DNA of 64,000 nt, from the NCBI RefSeq assembly GCF_036090055.1, contig NZ_CP107970.1, positions 498,501 through 562,500 of the forward strand, written 5' to 3'. The DNA comes from Nocardioides sp. NBC_00368 (GTDB taxonomy: Bacteria; Actinomycetota; Actinomycetes; Propionibacteriales; Nocardioidaceae). The notes beneath the pieces were generated by a model that saw only the letters and a program-made list of their open reading frames with translations, had not been told where the DNA came from and did not search any database. Positions 55,743 to 64,000 of the stretch are shown piece by piece (position 1 is the first letter of the stretch; each line of letters begins with the position of its first letter). Position numbers and translations under genes: made by a program.

Positions 55743-58700
55743 ATGGCCAGAAAGATGGACGATGTCGTCGAGGAGCTCCGCGAGGCGACGACGAAAGCCC
55801 TCAGCGACGTTGGACAGTCGCTGAAGAAGAACGCCGACGACGTCGCCGACGGGATCCGGAAGCACGCGGAGGCACGTCGCGACCTGGACAGCGACATGGC
55901 GAGGTCCGGCTCCAACAAGCCCGGTCGGACCGACAGCTTGCCCTCGGACAAGAGCGGTACGGACAAAGACGGAAGCCGTGACCAGCAGGGTTGTGGTGAC
56001 CCGGTCGACGTGGCCACGGGCGCGGTCTTCCTTCAGCAGACCGACCTGACACTCCCGGGTGACCTTCCGCTGATCCTGAGCCGGAAGCACTCAAGCGACT
56101 GGACCTATGGGCATTGGTTCGGCCCTTCCTGGTCCTCGACGTTCGACGAGCGGATCGATGTCCACACCGATGTGGTGGGGCGGCGTTCAGCGGTCGTGGT
56201 GGCTGCTGACACCAGAGCGCATGTCTTCAAGAACCTCACGGCCGGAGAGGACGCTCGGCCGGTCGCAGGTGGGGCCCTCCGGCTGCGGGTGGACGAGGAC
56301 GGTGCCCATCGCCTTCTGGACACGGCGACCGGCGAGACCCGTCACTACGGTGCGGTCGAGGGCGGGACTGCCTGGCTGTCGTCGATCACGAATGCGTCGG
56401 GCGACCGGATCCGGTTCGAGCGCGACGAGCAGGGGGCACCCACTGCGGTCACCCACAGCGCCGGATATCGCGTGGCGGTGGCCACTTCGGGCCAGCGAGT
56501 CACCGGTTTGGCCGTGACCCGCCCTGACGGCGCTGACCCCACCGAGGTGATGAGCTACCACTACGACAGCCACGCAGAGCTGGCTGGCGTCGTCAACGGC
56601 TCCGGTCAGGAGTTGCAGTTCACCTACGACCAGCACCGGATGACCCGCTGGATCGACCGCAACGGCACCACCTACGACTATGCGTACGACGATCGCGGCC
56701 GCTGCGTCAGCCAGGGTGGCTCCGACGGCGTCATGCGAAACACCTTCCACTACGGCGAACCCAACGCCAGCGGCCTGCGCGAGACCAGGGTGACCGACTC
56801 CCGTGAGCTCTCCACGACCTTCAAGATCAACCCCCGCTTCCAGGTCGTCGCCTCGATCGACCCGCTCGGTGCCGCGATCAGCTCGGAGTGGAGCGAACAG
56901 AACCAGCTCCTCGCTCGCACCGACCCGCTCGGCCGCCGCACGACGTTCGCCTACGACGCCGCCGGGAACGTCACGGACGTCACCCGCCCCGACGGCAGCC
57001 AGGTCACGATGGAGTGGGTCGACACGGTCTCCGGGCCACGTCTGGCGCGCCAGGTGCTCCCGGACGGCTCGGTGACGACGCTGGGCTACGACGAGGCCGG
57101 GCGACGCACCGCGGTCACCGACGCCACCGGTGCGACCACCGAGTTCGGCTATGACGCCGACGGTCATCTTGCCTCGGTTACCGATGCGCTCGGCCGGGTC
57201 CGCACCATCGAGACCGACCAGGCTGGTCTGCCGCGGCGGGTCGTCGAGTCCGACGGCCGCTGGGCCGAGTTCGAGCGCGACCACTTCGGCCGGGTCATCG
57301 CCAGCACCGACGCTCTGGGCGCGCGCACCGCCTACTCTTGGACCGTCGGCGGCCAGCTCGGCGCTCGGGTTCTTCCTGACGGATCGACCGAGACCTGGAC
57401 GTACGACGCCGAGGGCAATCCGGTCTCCTACATCGACGCCGCCGGCCGCGTCACCCACACCCGGTTCACCCACTTCGACATGCCCGCCGAGGTCATCGCT
57501 CCCGACGGCTCGACGACGCAGTACGCCTACGATCCCGAGCTGCGTCTCACCAGTGTCACCAGCCCGCAGGGCGCTGTCTGGCGCTACGACTACGACGAAG
57601 CCGGCCGCCTCGCGACCGAGACCGACTACAACGGCCGCACCCTGACCTACGCCTACGACACCGCCGGCCAGATGGTCGAGCAGACCAACGGTGCTGGTCA
57701 GCGCCTGGTCTATGACTACGACACCCTCGGCAACGTCGTCTCCGAGCAGGCCGGCGACCAGACGACGACGATGGCCTACGACCCGCTCGGACGCCTCCTG
57801 CGCGCGACCTCTCCCGGCGTCGATCTGGTCATCGAGCGCGACCCGCTCGGTCGCGTGCTCGCCGAGTCGGTCAACGGTCGTGGCGTGGCCAAGGAGTACG
57901 ACGCACTCGGCCGCCCGACACGGCGCACCACACCCGCGGGGGTCGAGACCGAATGGTCCTACGGTCTCGGCATCGCTCCGGAGCGGATAACCGTCGCCGG
58001 GCAGGAGATCGCCTTCGAACACGACCTGTCCGGCCGCGAGACCCGGCGCACCACCGGCGACCTCGTCCTGGAACAGACCTGGGACCTCCTCGGCCAACCC
58101 CTGACCCAGCGCCTCCAGCACAACGCCGAACCTGGGTCGGGATCCGTGCCGGGAGATGTGCTCCAAGAGCGCACCTACGCCTACGAATCCGCCGGTCGCC
58201 TCATCGGTGTCGAGGACCGCCTCACCGGCGCCCGTCGCTTCGAACTCGATATCGCCGACCGCATCACCTCGGTCAACCTCGATGGCTCCACCTCGGAGGC
58301 CTACGACTACGACCCCCTCGGCAACATCACCCGCTCCGTGACAGCCGGCGGAGACGCCGAGCGCCGTGTCTACGACGGCACCCTGCTCACCCGCTCCGGC
58401 CGCAGCCGCTACGCCTACGACACTCAAGGCCGCCTGGTTCGCCACACCCGCACCCGTCTCTCCGAGAAGCCGGACACCTGGCTCTACGAGTGGGACGCCA
58501 ACGACCGCCTCACCGCGGTCCGCACCCCCGACGGCACCCGCTGGACCTACCTCTACGACGCCCTCGGCCGCCGCGTCGCCAAGCGCCGCCACGCGGACGA
58601 TGGCACCGTCGTCGAAGAGGTTCTGTTTGCCTGGGACGGCGCCGTCCTCATCGAGCAGACCGGCGGGAGTGGCGACACGCTCTCCTGGGCACACCAGGGC

Positions 58701-59309
58701 TACCAGCCCCTCGCCCAAGTCGAGCTCACCCAAGACGAGGTCGACGCACGCTTCTACTCCATTGTCACTGACCTCGCCGGCGCTCCGTCCGAACTCGTCA
58801 CCGCTGACGGTGATCTTGCCTGGAACGCTCGCCGCACCATCTGGGGCGTGTCAACGGAGGCGTCTGCGACCCCGCTCCGCTTCGCCGGCCAGTACGCCGA
58901 CCAGGAGACCGGCCTTTACTATAACCACCACCGATACTACGACCCTGAAAGCGGTCGCTACCTGTCTCAGGACCCGCTCGGCCTCGAACCGGCGCCCAAC
59001 CCCAACATCTACGTCCATAACCCAACGACCTGGGTGGACCCTGCTGGGCTAGCGGGCAAGGACTACGTTCCGGCACCTAGCACGCTGCCGGGCTTCCCCG
59101 GCGCTCAGCGAGCCAAGCCGATGACTCCGGTTCAAGGCGGCGGCGGTTTGCGCAAGCGATGGACTTGGGATGGCAACATTCTTGAGTGGGACTCCCAGCA
59201 TGGTGAAGTCGAGATGTACAACAAGCGTGGCAAGCACATGGGAGCGTACGATCCGGAGACGGGAACGCAGTTGAAGGGTCCTGAGCCAGGGCGGAAGTGC
59301 GTGCGATGA
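55743..59309 (+). CDS. Rhs/YD-repeat polymorphic toxin with colicin E3-type rRNase C-terminus
   Basis: A 1188-residue protein. An N-terminal helical segment is followed by DUF6531 (CGDPVDVATGAVFLQQTDLT), about 20 YD/RHS repeats (YDAAGNVTDVTRPDG and similar) and the Rhs core end (GLYYNHHRYYDPESGRYLSQ DPLG). The last ~83 residues (1106-1188) match the colicin E3/cloacin rRNase domain, with EWDSQHGEVE giving Asp1150, His1153 and Glu1157 at exactly the E3 spacing, plus a C-terminal Arg. It should cut 16S rRNA near A1493 and stop translation. No signal peptide is seen. It overlaps the next small gene (ATGA). Confidence 0.93.
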   Translation: MARKMDDVVEELREATTKALSDVGQSLKKNADDVADGIRKHAEARRDLDSDMARSGSNKPGRTDSLPSDKSGTDKDGSRDQQGCGDPVDVATGAVFLQQTDLTLPGDLPLILSRKHSSDWTYGHWFGPSWSSTFDERIDVHTDVVGRRSAVVVAADTRAHVFKNLTAGEDARPVAGGALRLRVDEDGAHRLLDTATGETRHYGAVEGGTAWLSSITNASGDRIRFERDEQGAPTAVTHSAGYRVAVATSGQRVTGLAVTRPDGADPTEVMSYHYDSHAELAGVVNGSGQELQFTYDQHRMTRWIDRNGTTYDYAYDDRGRCVSQGGSDGVMRNTFHYGEPNASGLRETRVTDSRELSTTFKINPRFQVVASIDPLGAAISSEWSEQNQLLARTDPLGRRTTFAYDAAGNVTDVTRPDGSQVTMEWVDTVSGPRLARQVLPDGSVTTLGYDEAGRRTAVTDATGATTEFGYDADGHLASVTDALGRVRTIETDQAGLPRRVVESDGRWAEFERDHFGRVIASTDALGARTAYSWTVGGQLGARVLPDGSTETWTYDAEGNPVSYIDAAGRVTHTRFTHFDMPAEVIAPDGSTTQYAYDPELRLTSVTSPQGAVWRYDYDEAGRLATETDYNGRTLTYAYDTAGQMVEQTNGAGQRLVYDYDTLGNVVSEQAGDQTTTMAYDPLGRLLRATSPGVDLVIERDPLGRVLAESVNGRGVAKEYDALGRPTRRTTPAGVETEWSYGLGIAPERITVAGQEIAFEHDLSGRETRRTTGDLVLEQTWDLLGQPLTQRLQHNAEPGSGSVPGDVLQERTYAYESAGRLIGVEDRLTGARRFELDIADRITSVNLDGSTSEAYDYDPLGNITRSVTAGGDAERRVYDGTLLTRSGRSRYAYDTQGRLVRHTRTRLSEKPDTWLYEWDANDRLTAVRTPDGTRWTYLYDALGRRVAKRRHADDGTVVEEVLFAWDGAVLIEQTGGSGDTLSWAHQGYQPLAQVELTQDEVDARFYSIVTDLAGAPSELVTADGDLAWNARRTIWGVSTEASATPLRFAGQYADQETGLYYNHHRYYDPESGRYLSQDPLGLEPAPNPNIYVHNPTTWVDPAGLAGKDYVPAPSTLPGFPGAQRAKPMTPVQGGGGLRKRWTWDGNILEWDSQHGEVEMYNKRGKHMGAYDPETGTQLKGPEPGRKCVR

Positions 59310-59557
59310 CGTGGCGGTTGGAGCGGTATCACCGACTCGGCCCACAGGGGCTGGTGGACGAAGTCGATCTCGGTGAAGAACTAGACGAAGAGGACCTTCG
59401 GAAGGCTATCGGCACCACCGGACCTGTGCGTTACGCCGAATGGCCGGTGACAGGGGCACTGGTGGACCTCGTCCGCTTGCATCTTGATGATCCGGCGTAC
59501 TTGTCGCGTCTTCGGCGACTGCGTTACCAGTACTTCCTCGGGTACCGGTCCGACTAG
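59306..59557 (+). CDS. Candidate immunity protein for the E3-type Rhs toxin
   Basis: An 83-residue protein starting at the ATG overlapping the rhs stop. The length matches colicin E3 immunity proteins (84 residues). EVDLGEELDEEDLRKAIG is acidic and the C-terminus YLSRLRRLRYQYFLGY is basic/aromatic. Homology to Im3 is not obvious by eye. The call rests on genetic position, coupling and size. Confidence 0.7.
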   Translation: MTWRLERYHRLGPQGLVDEVDLGEELDEEDLRKAIGTTGPVRYAEWPVTGALVDLVRLHLDDPAYLSRLRRLRYQYFLGYRSD

Positions 59558-59680
59558 AACCGTTGAACACACGGATCTTCACCCACGCACCGGTTTGCCT
59601 GAATTCGGATTGACTCGTCTCGGCGGATGGCCATCGAAGGACGCGAGCTTCATAGCCCTCGACACGTATGCACTCAAGAC

Positions 59681-59964
59681 TCACGCTCGGTACTGAAAGT
59701 GTGGCGGCTTGTTGGCGTTGCGGAGGAGGCGGTCCATCGAAGAGCAGACCACGATGTCGACATTGCCGGCCTGGCGTCGGCGATGAGGCGGTCCATCGAC
59801 GACATGGCAGGGTCGCAGATGTCCTCGTAGGTGTCGATGGTGGTCAGACCGTGGCTGGTCGCGACGTCGTTGCAGATCTCTTTCTGACGGGCGATGTCGG
59901 AGACTCGCGCGTAGCCGTCGACATTGGTGCGGATGTAGCGGATGGCGCGGGGCTGGTCGTTCAC
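59681..59964 (-). pseudogene. N-terminal remnant of a serine recombinase
   Basis: Reads NDQPRAIRYIRTNVDGYARV then KEICNDVATSHGLTTIDTYE in one frame, and after a shift AGNVDIVVCSSMDRLLRNAN. This matches the resolvase N-terminal domain (RxS...; SMDRL). The catalytic Ser position reads Asn and the gene is frameshifted and truncated, so it is dead. It lies beside the decayed module described next. Confidence 0.7.
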
Positions 59965-60410
59965 TGGGCTCTCCTGTTGGTTGGGGTCGGGGTTTGCGAG
60001 ATGACCGAGCGTGGGAGCGAGGTCCTTGAGGTGTCCACGTGAGGAGCGCAGCGGGTTCCGCTCGTCGTCCTCGTCCGGCGGCTCCTGCTGCTCCTTGAGC
60101 CCGGGGCCGATCTTGCGCAACTTGGATGACGCCCTCGTTGGCACCGACGTAGGCGCCTCCAGGATCTCGGCGTACTCCTCGGTCTCGGCACGGTTGATCG
60201 CCAGCCAGATCTCGGCCTCCAGCTCGAGACCCGGACGTTGGAGTCGCGCAGCTTCGGGTCAATCTGCATGGGTCGATCCGCCCCCCTCCTGGGGTGGCCA
60301 TGTGCAGTGAGCGCGGCTTCATTTTGCCATGTCGGTGAAGCGGCAGTAGAGGGCTTGGAGCGCGACGACGAGTCCCGCTCGGGGCCTTGGCGGTGCTTCG
60401 CCATGATTTC
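59965..60410 (-). pseudogene. Decayed tandem copy of the small gene and DnaB-like tail
   Basis: At ~60319-60410 AKHRQGPERD and, in another frame, VVALQALYCRFTDMAK repeat the C-terminus of the DnaB-like protein at 62515. At ~60269 downward MQIDPKLRDSNVRVS and, after a frameshift, LAINRAETEEYAEILEAPTS repeat the 67-residue protein at 62261. Order and strand match the intact pair, so this is an older duplication that has frameshifted. Confidence 0.75.
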
Positions 60411-60451
60411 GCCATGGTGAGGTCGGCTTCGCCCGGGCATGAGGTAGGTGC

Positions 60452-60751
60452 TCACCTGCCGCGGTAGCGCAGAACGTCTCGCTGCGTCTTCCAGGGGGCG
60501 GGCCCGTCAAGCCAATTCGGATCAACCTTGATCGGCACTAGGTCCTGGCGTTTGAGCCAAGCCATCCGGACGCCAGCGTTCGGTCCGTCATCCCAATACG
60601 CGACCAAGAACCGGTTGCCGGTGCCAGCAATCGGCCATGTGACGACGAGACCCAGGTGCGGCCGGAGCCTCCCTGGCTGCCGCACGAACACCAAACGCTG
60701 TTGGTCGGGTCGGTACGGCGGCCATCTGTCATTCCTCGGGGGACTCGCCAT
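60452..60751 (-). CDS. Hypothetical 99-residue protein
   Basis: Starting MASPPRNDRWPPYRPDQQRL at 60751 it is a small basic protein with a beta-rich middle (LGLVVTWPIAGTGNRFLVAY). The frame extends upstream to 60835 without a better start. No family recognised. It lies between the decayed copy and the PD-(D/E)XK-like gene. Confidence 0.5.
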   Translation of the reverse strand: MASPPRNDRWPPYRPDQQRLVFVRQPGRLRPHLGLVVTWPIAGTGNRFLVAYWDDGPNAGVRMAWLKRQDLVPIKVDPNWLDGPAPWKTQRDVLRYRGR

Positions 60752-60851
60752 GACACGAGTGTAGAACAGGTGTTCGAGAACGACGCCGTACGGGGACCGT
60801 GAACTGTGACCGTGAGCGGTCTTGTCTCGGGACATGGGTGACAGTTCCGTA

Positions 60852-60896
60852 TCAGGATTTCGGTGACGGTTTGATGTCAGGACTTCGGTGACGATT
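60852..60896. repeat. Two direct repeats of a 20-bp unit
   Basis: TCAGGATTTCGGTGACGGTT (60852-60871) and TCAGGACTTCGGTGACGATT (60877-60896) differ at two positions. An earlier partial GGTGACAGTTCCGTATCAGG precedes them. They resemble IS-end or binding-site repeats, but no transposase remains. Confidence 0.5.
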
Positions 60897-60981
60897 CAGG
60901 GGCGCTGGGTCGGGGCCGCGGGATCCGCCGTCGCCGACATACTTCACTTCGGGTGCGGAGTGAGCAGGTGGGGCCGACGGG

Positions 60982-61905
60982 TCATGCCCATCGCAACAGG
61001 AGCTCCTGCATCCTGTGACGCTCATCGTCGAGCGAGGCCGTACGGTCGGCGAGCGTGCTGAGTGCGTCTTGCAGTGGCCACTGGAAGAAGTGGCCGTACC
61101 GAGCGGAGTAGAGCCCGATTGAGTCGATGGCGTGAGCGTTGTCGTAGTCGAACAGAGCGTAGGCGACGAGCTGGTAGATGACGTCGCGATCGAGGGCGAT
61201 GTAGCGTGCGCCAGCGCTGTTCTTCTTCCCGACGGTGCACTTGATGTCGATGAGTGTGCCGCCGGCGATGAGATCGGCGTCGGCCGGGCACTGCTTGGAA
61301 CCAACGAAAGTCGGGCCGAGCTTGAGCGGCTTCTTGTCGAGGATGTGCCGCAGCAGGCTTTCTTCGGCGACCTCACTGATCTCCGTCAGTTCGTCGATCA
61401 CATCTTGGGTGGCGAGGTCGAGGAGCGCGGCTGCCGTGAGCCGGTTCTCCTCGACCAGTTGGGCCAGGGGCGAACCAGGCATGAGGCCGACCCGGAGCAC
61501 CTCGGTGCACAAAGCGAGAGCCCAGCAAGCTCGCATCAACTCGGGCGTCCGGGGCGAGAACGTTTGTGCCGCCTTGGCCACGGTCACCACCTCACCCACC
61601 AGGTCCTGGAAGCCGTCGAACATGAACCCGATCACGGCGATGTCCGCCTTATATCCGGGGTCAAGAGCGAACCTGACGGCGAAGTCGAACGCGGCCCCGA
61701 GCGTGCCGGGATGCGCTGATCCGCGCTCGACGAGTATGCCGCCAGCGCTGGCCTTGTACTCGTTTTGGAGCGGACGAAGATTCGGGAAGCGTGCGTCGAG
61801 GTGCTGCCGCAGCGGCGATGCCTTGTCGGACACCTCCGCGGTGAGTGTCCTCCATCTGAACTGGTTCTCGGTCATGGGTAGAGCTCTACCAGCGACCTCC
61901 GACAC
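60982..61905 (-). CDS. PD-(D/E)XK nuclease-like hypothetical protein
   Basis: A 307-residue protein. Late in the chain CPADADLIAGGTLIDIKCTV forms an Asp...(D/E)xK pattern (DADL, IDIK) followed by QLVAYALFDYDNAHAIDSIG, the arrangement of PD-(D/E)XK nucleases. The N-terminal half (GGILVERGSAHPGTLGAAFD) is helical. The start may be MTENQFRWRT at 61875. No partner methylase is adjacent. It is probably a nuclease of an accessory/defence element, but the activity is inferred from four residues. Confidence 0.65.
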   Translation of the reverse strand: MSEVAGRALPMTENQFRWRTLTAEVSDKASPLRQHLDARFPNLRPLQNEYKASAGGILVERGSAHPGTLGAAFDFAVRFALDPGYKADIAVIGFMFDGFQDLVGEVVTVAKAAQTFSPRTPELMRACWALALCTEVLRVGLMPGSPLAQLVEENRLTAAALLDLATQDVIDELTEISEVAEESLLRHILDKKPLKLGPTFVGSKQCPADADLIAGGTLIDIKCTVGKKNSAGARYIALDRDVIYQLVAYALFDYDNAHAIDSIGLYSARYGHFFQWPLQDALSTLADRTASLDDERHRMQELLLRWA

Positions 61906-62260
61906 CTTTGTGTTGCTGCAGGCCAGGCCTCGGCTTCTACGGTGTCAGGATCACAAGCCGCACCCGTCCGAGACCCAAGCGAAGGTGTCCATCATCTCCG
62001 AGGTCGGCGAGATCACGATGCTCCCGATGACCTCGTCCGACAGGGGATGGCGTGCCTCGCCGTCGCGTGTCATCCGCAGTGACGCGAACAGCCCCGCCCA
62101 GCGTCAGAACCCAAGGCTAGAAGACAACGAACTTGTGGCCCCGTCTCCGCGCGTTGCCGACAGAGCCTCAACGAAGGGCCGGTTCCGAAGAACCTGCCGG
62201 TGCGGGAGGTCGTCCAGTGAGATGGCCGAGGGCGGGAGCGAGGTGCTTGAGGCGTCCACG
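61906..62260. other. 355-bp gap without a convincing gene
   Basis: Only low-quality ORFs are seen on both strands. By analogy with the decayed copy, it may hold the remains of the serine recombinase that followed the small gene, but no clear recombinase motif remains. Confidence 0.4.
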
Positions 62261-62464
62261 TCAGGAGCGCAGCGGCTCCTGCTCCTCCTCGAGCCCGAGT
62301 CCGATCTTGCGTAACTCGGACGAGGCCCTTGCTGTCACGCGCGTGAGTGCTTCCAGGATCTCGGCGTATTCCTCGGTCCCGGCACGGTCGATCGCCAGCC
62401 AGATCTCGGCCTCCAGCTTGGAGACCCGGACGTTGGAGTCGCGCAGGTTCGGGTCGATACTCAT
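62261..62464 (-). CDS. Small helical protein downstream of the DnaB-like gene
   Basis: A 67-residue protein starting MSIDPNLRDSNVRVSKLEAE. It is a single charged helix pair with SSELRKIGLGLEEEQEPLRS at the C-terminus. A decayed copy at ~60269 shows the gene was once duplicated together with the DnaB-like gene. Function unknown; it may be a DNA-binding or replication accessory protein. Confidence 0.6.
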   Translation of the reverse strand: MSIDPNLRDSNVRVSKLEAEIWLAIDRAGTEEYAEILEALTRVTARASSELRKIGLGLEEEQEPLRS

Positions 62465-62514
62465 GGGTCGATCTTCCCCCTTTCGTGGTGTGGCCGTGAG
62501 TGAGTGAGCGCGGT

Positions 62515-63399
62515 TCACTTCGACATGTCGACGAAGCGGCAGTAGTGTCCTTGGAACGCGACGACGAGTTGCCGCTCGGCGCCGTGACGGTGCTTCGCCA
62601 CGATGAGGTCGGCTTCGCCCGGGCGTATCGACTCGGGCTCGTACTGGTCTTCGCGGTGGATGAGGATGACCTCGTCGGCGACGTCTTCGATGCCGCCGGC
62701 ATCGCGAAGGTCGTGCAGCATGGGCCGGGCGAGGATCGGGCCCTGTCTGGTCATCGGGGTGCGGTTCAGCTTGCTGACGACGACGAGCGCGACGTTGTGC
62801 TGGCGGGCGAGGCGCTTGAGCGCGTGGACGTCCTCGCGGACCTCCTGGTAGCGGTTCTCGCGGGTTCGGGTCTGTACAAGCGTTTGGAGTTCGTCGACGA
62901 CGACGAGCTTGAGGTCGTGCTCCGAGGCATTCTCGATCGCGGTGCCGATCTTCTCGACGTTGAGATAGGGGTCGTCGGCGATGAGGATCGGGCTGTTCGA
63001 GATACTGCCCATCGTCTCCGCGAGGCTGTTCCAGCTCGAGTCGGACATGAGGCCGTTGCGGATGTGGTTGTGCGGGACTTTCGACTCGGCGGAGAGCAGA
63101 CGGAGGCTGACCTCCTCGGCGGTGGTGTCGGGCCGGAAGTAGAGGGTCGCGAGGTTGTTGTGGACGGCCGCGCTGCGCACGAAGTCGAGGGCGAGTGTGG
63201 ATGCGCCCGCGCCTGGCCGTCCACCGATCACGGTGAGGTGCCCGGGCCAGAGTCCGTTGAGCAGCTCGTCGAGGTCGGCGAAACCAGTGGGGACACCGTA
63301 GAGGCCGGCCTCACGGTTGGAGATCACCTCAACCATGTCGAGGGACTTGTCCAAGACGTCGGCGAGCGGGCGCGCGAGCGGGGACGGGTTGCCGGGCAT
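62515..63399 (-). CDS. DnaB-like helicase/RecA-fold protein without the Walker A lysine
   Basis: About 294 residues corresponding to the C-terminal RecA-like domain of DnaB only; the N-terminal primase-interacting domain is absent. TGFADLDELLNGLWPGHLTV leads into IGGRPGAGASTLALDF, where the Lys of GxxGxGK(S/T) reads Ala. The DnaB-type segments LVVVDELQTL (Walker B-like) and VVSKLNRTP, then AKHRHGAE, remain. The start at 63399 follows a GAAGGA site. Lack of the lysine argues against ordinary ATP hydrolysis; it may be a regulatory or ATPase-dead variant. Confidence 0.75.
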   Translation of the reverse strand: MPGNPSPLARPLADVLDKSLDMVEVISNREAGLYGVPTGFADLDELLNGLWPGHLTVIGGRPGAGASTLALDFVRSAAVHNNLATLYFRPDTTAEEVSLRLLSAESKVPHNHIRNGLMSDSSWNSLAETMGSISNSPILIADDPYLNVEKIGTAIENASEHDLKLVVVDELQTLVQTRTRENRYQEVREDVHALKRLARQHNVALVVVSKLNRTPMTRQGPILARPMLHDLRDAGGIEDVADEVILIHREDQYEPESIRPGEADLIVAKHRHGAERQLVVAFQGHYCRFVDMSK

Positions 63400-63575
63400 T
63401 CGGGTCCTTCTCGGTGGTTGGGTGTTGTGCTGGGGTTGGTAGACCATCGTGGCCTAGATCGCGGCTCGATGGAGATGCAGTCGCCGCGTCAGGTGGTCGT
63501 GTGGGAGGGGATCGTTGAAACCTCCGTGTAGGAGCCGAGGAAGGCCCTGGCGAACATCACTGACTCGGAGACCAC

Positions 63576-63869
63576 TCACCGGGAGCGTCGATTGTAAAGC
63601 CGCCCATTTGAACGATGCCGGGCGAAATATGGGCTCGCCTCTACGGCGAAGCGGTCCTCATGGTTCATGGGGTGAGGTCGGTTCGTGTTGATCTCGCCCA
63701 ACCGGGGCCATCTCGCCGGGCGCAGCGACTGCTGATCGAAGTCAGGCCAGAGAGCCAGATTGAAGTCTCTGGTCTTGCCGATTCCGGGACGTGATCCGCC
63801 CGTGAATCTGCGCAGATAGATCTTGACGATCAACGGCGACAGCCCCGACGCGGACCACGAGCCGTCCAT
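63576..63869 (-). CDS. Hypothetical short ORF
   Basis: A 97-residue reading frame (MDGSWSASGLSPLIVKIYLR, then FNLALWPDFDQQSLRPARWP). Composition and the lack of a clear ribosome site make it doubtful. No family. It may be a gene fragment. Confidence 0.3.
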   Translation of the reverse strand: MDGSWSASGLSPLIVKIYLRRFTGGSRPGIGKTRDFNLALWPDFDQQSLRPARWPRLGEINTNRPHPMNHEDRFAVEASPYFARHRSNGRLYNRRSR

Positions 63870-63970
63870 AGCGCGTGGCCTGACTTACCCCCAAGTCGCA
63901 ATCCGCAAAAACTGTCGGTGCCTCGGACTACCGTGCGGAGCCAGGATTGTATTAGAGAAGGAGGCGAGAC

Positions 63971-64000
63971 TTGGACGGCGATGGCCTGTTTGCGGCGCCC
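63971..64000 (+). CDS. Start of a further gene, cut by the window end
   Basis: AAGGAGG near 63958-63964 is followed by TTG GAC GGC GAT GGC (LDGDGLFAAP). The strong ribosome site suggests a real TTG start, but only ten codons are present. Confidence 0.4.
   Translation, partial: MDGDGLFAAP

Noticed and set aside
56187..58733. 848-codon minus-strand ORF opposite the rhs gene
   Set aside because: Shadow of the YD-repeat gene; repetitive Gly/Val-rich translation with no known motif.

Overview
The window is high-GC actinobacterial chromosome, most likely from a Nocardioides-like organism (Nocardioidaceae). This is inferred from the tkt-tal-pgi-pgl block divergent from ctaB, the SufR-SufBDCSUT operon, frequent GTG starts and ATGA couplings. 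No rRNA, tRNA or CRISPR array was recognised.

Core chromosome, about 1-17.8 kb: a minus-strand pentose-phosphate/glycolysis operon (tkt, tal, pgi, start of pgl); heme o/heme a synthesis genes (ctaB, ctaA) with an ABC exporter pair; small enzymes (VOC, PPOX, methyltransferase); and a complete, tightly overlapped suf Fe-S assembly operon under a SufR-type regulator, closed by a strong terminator.

From about 17.9 kb to the window end the sequence is accessory. It opens with a tyrosine integrase and an excisionase-like gene. Next come foreign-looking glyQ/glyS (two-subunit GlyRS, unusual in Actinobacteria), then a class I lanthipeptide cluster of the FxLD type (25.3-38.9 kb). That cluster holds a GntR regulator, glycosyltransferase, HD-isoaspartyl-methyltransferase fusion, second methyltransferase, 54-aa Cys-rich precursor, LanB, two LanC-like cyclases, a stand-alone SpaB_C protein and a helical helper. 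No transporter or leader protease was found. At 40.9-48.3 kb lies a graveyard and insertion zone: a NUDIX gene split by about 5.2 kb of cargo (PRTase-like protein, Ser/Thr kinase, DUF4365 nuclease-like protein and others), fpg and creatininase stumps, and an ISL3-family IS with a perfect 8-bp target duplication.

At 48.3-54.7 kb are HAD/GntR and TetR genes followed by a second accessory aminoacyl-tRNA synthetase, pheS/pheT. Its PheS active-site motifs are strongly altered and its PheT lacks the N-terminal tRNA-binding domain. At 54.7-59.6 kb is a polymorphic toxin locus: a helical WXG-like protein, an Rhs protein ending in a colicin E3-type 16S rRNase, and a small candidate immunity gene. The last 4.4 kb holds a DnaB-like ATPase without the Walker A lysine, a PD-(D/E)XK-like protein and a decayed tandem copy of the DnaB/small gene/serine recombinase module.

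The most interesting part is the RiPP cluster bracketed by two accessory aminoacyl-tRNA synthetases, one with a remodelled amino-acid pocket. A functional link between them is inference. Coordinates were read by eye, and junctions of pseudogene fragments may be off by a few bases.
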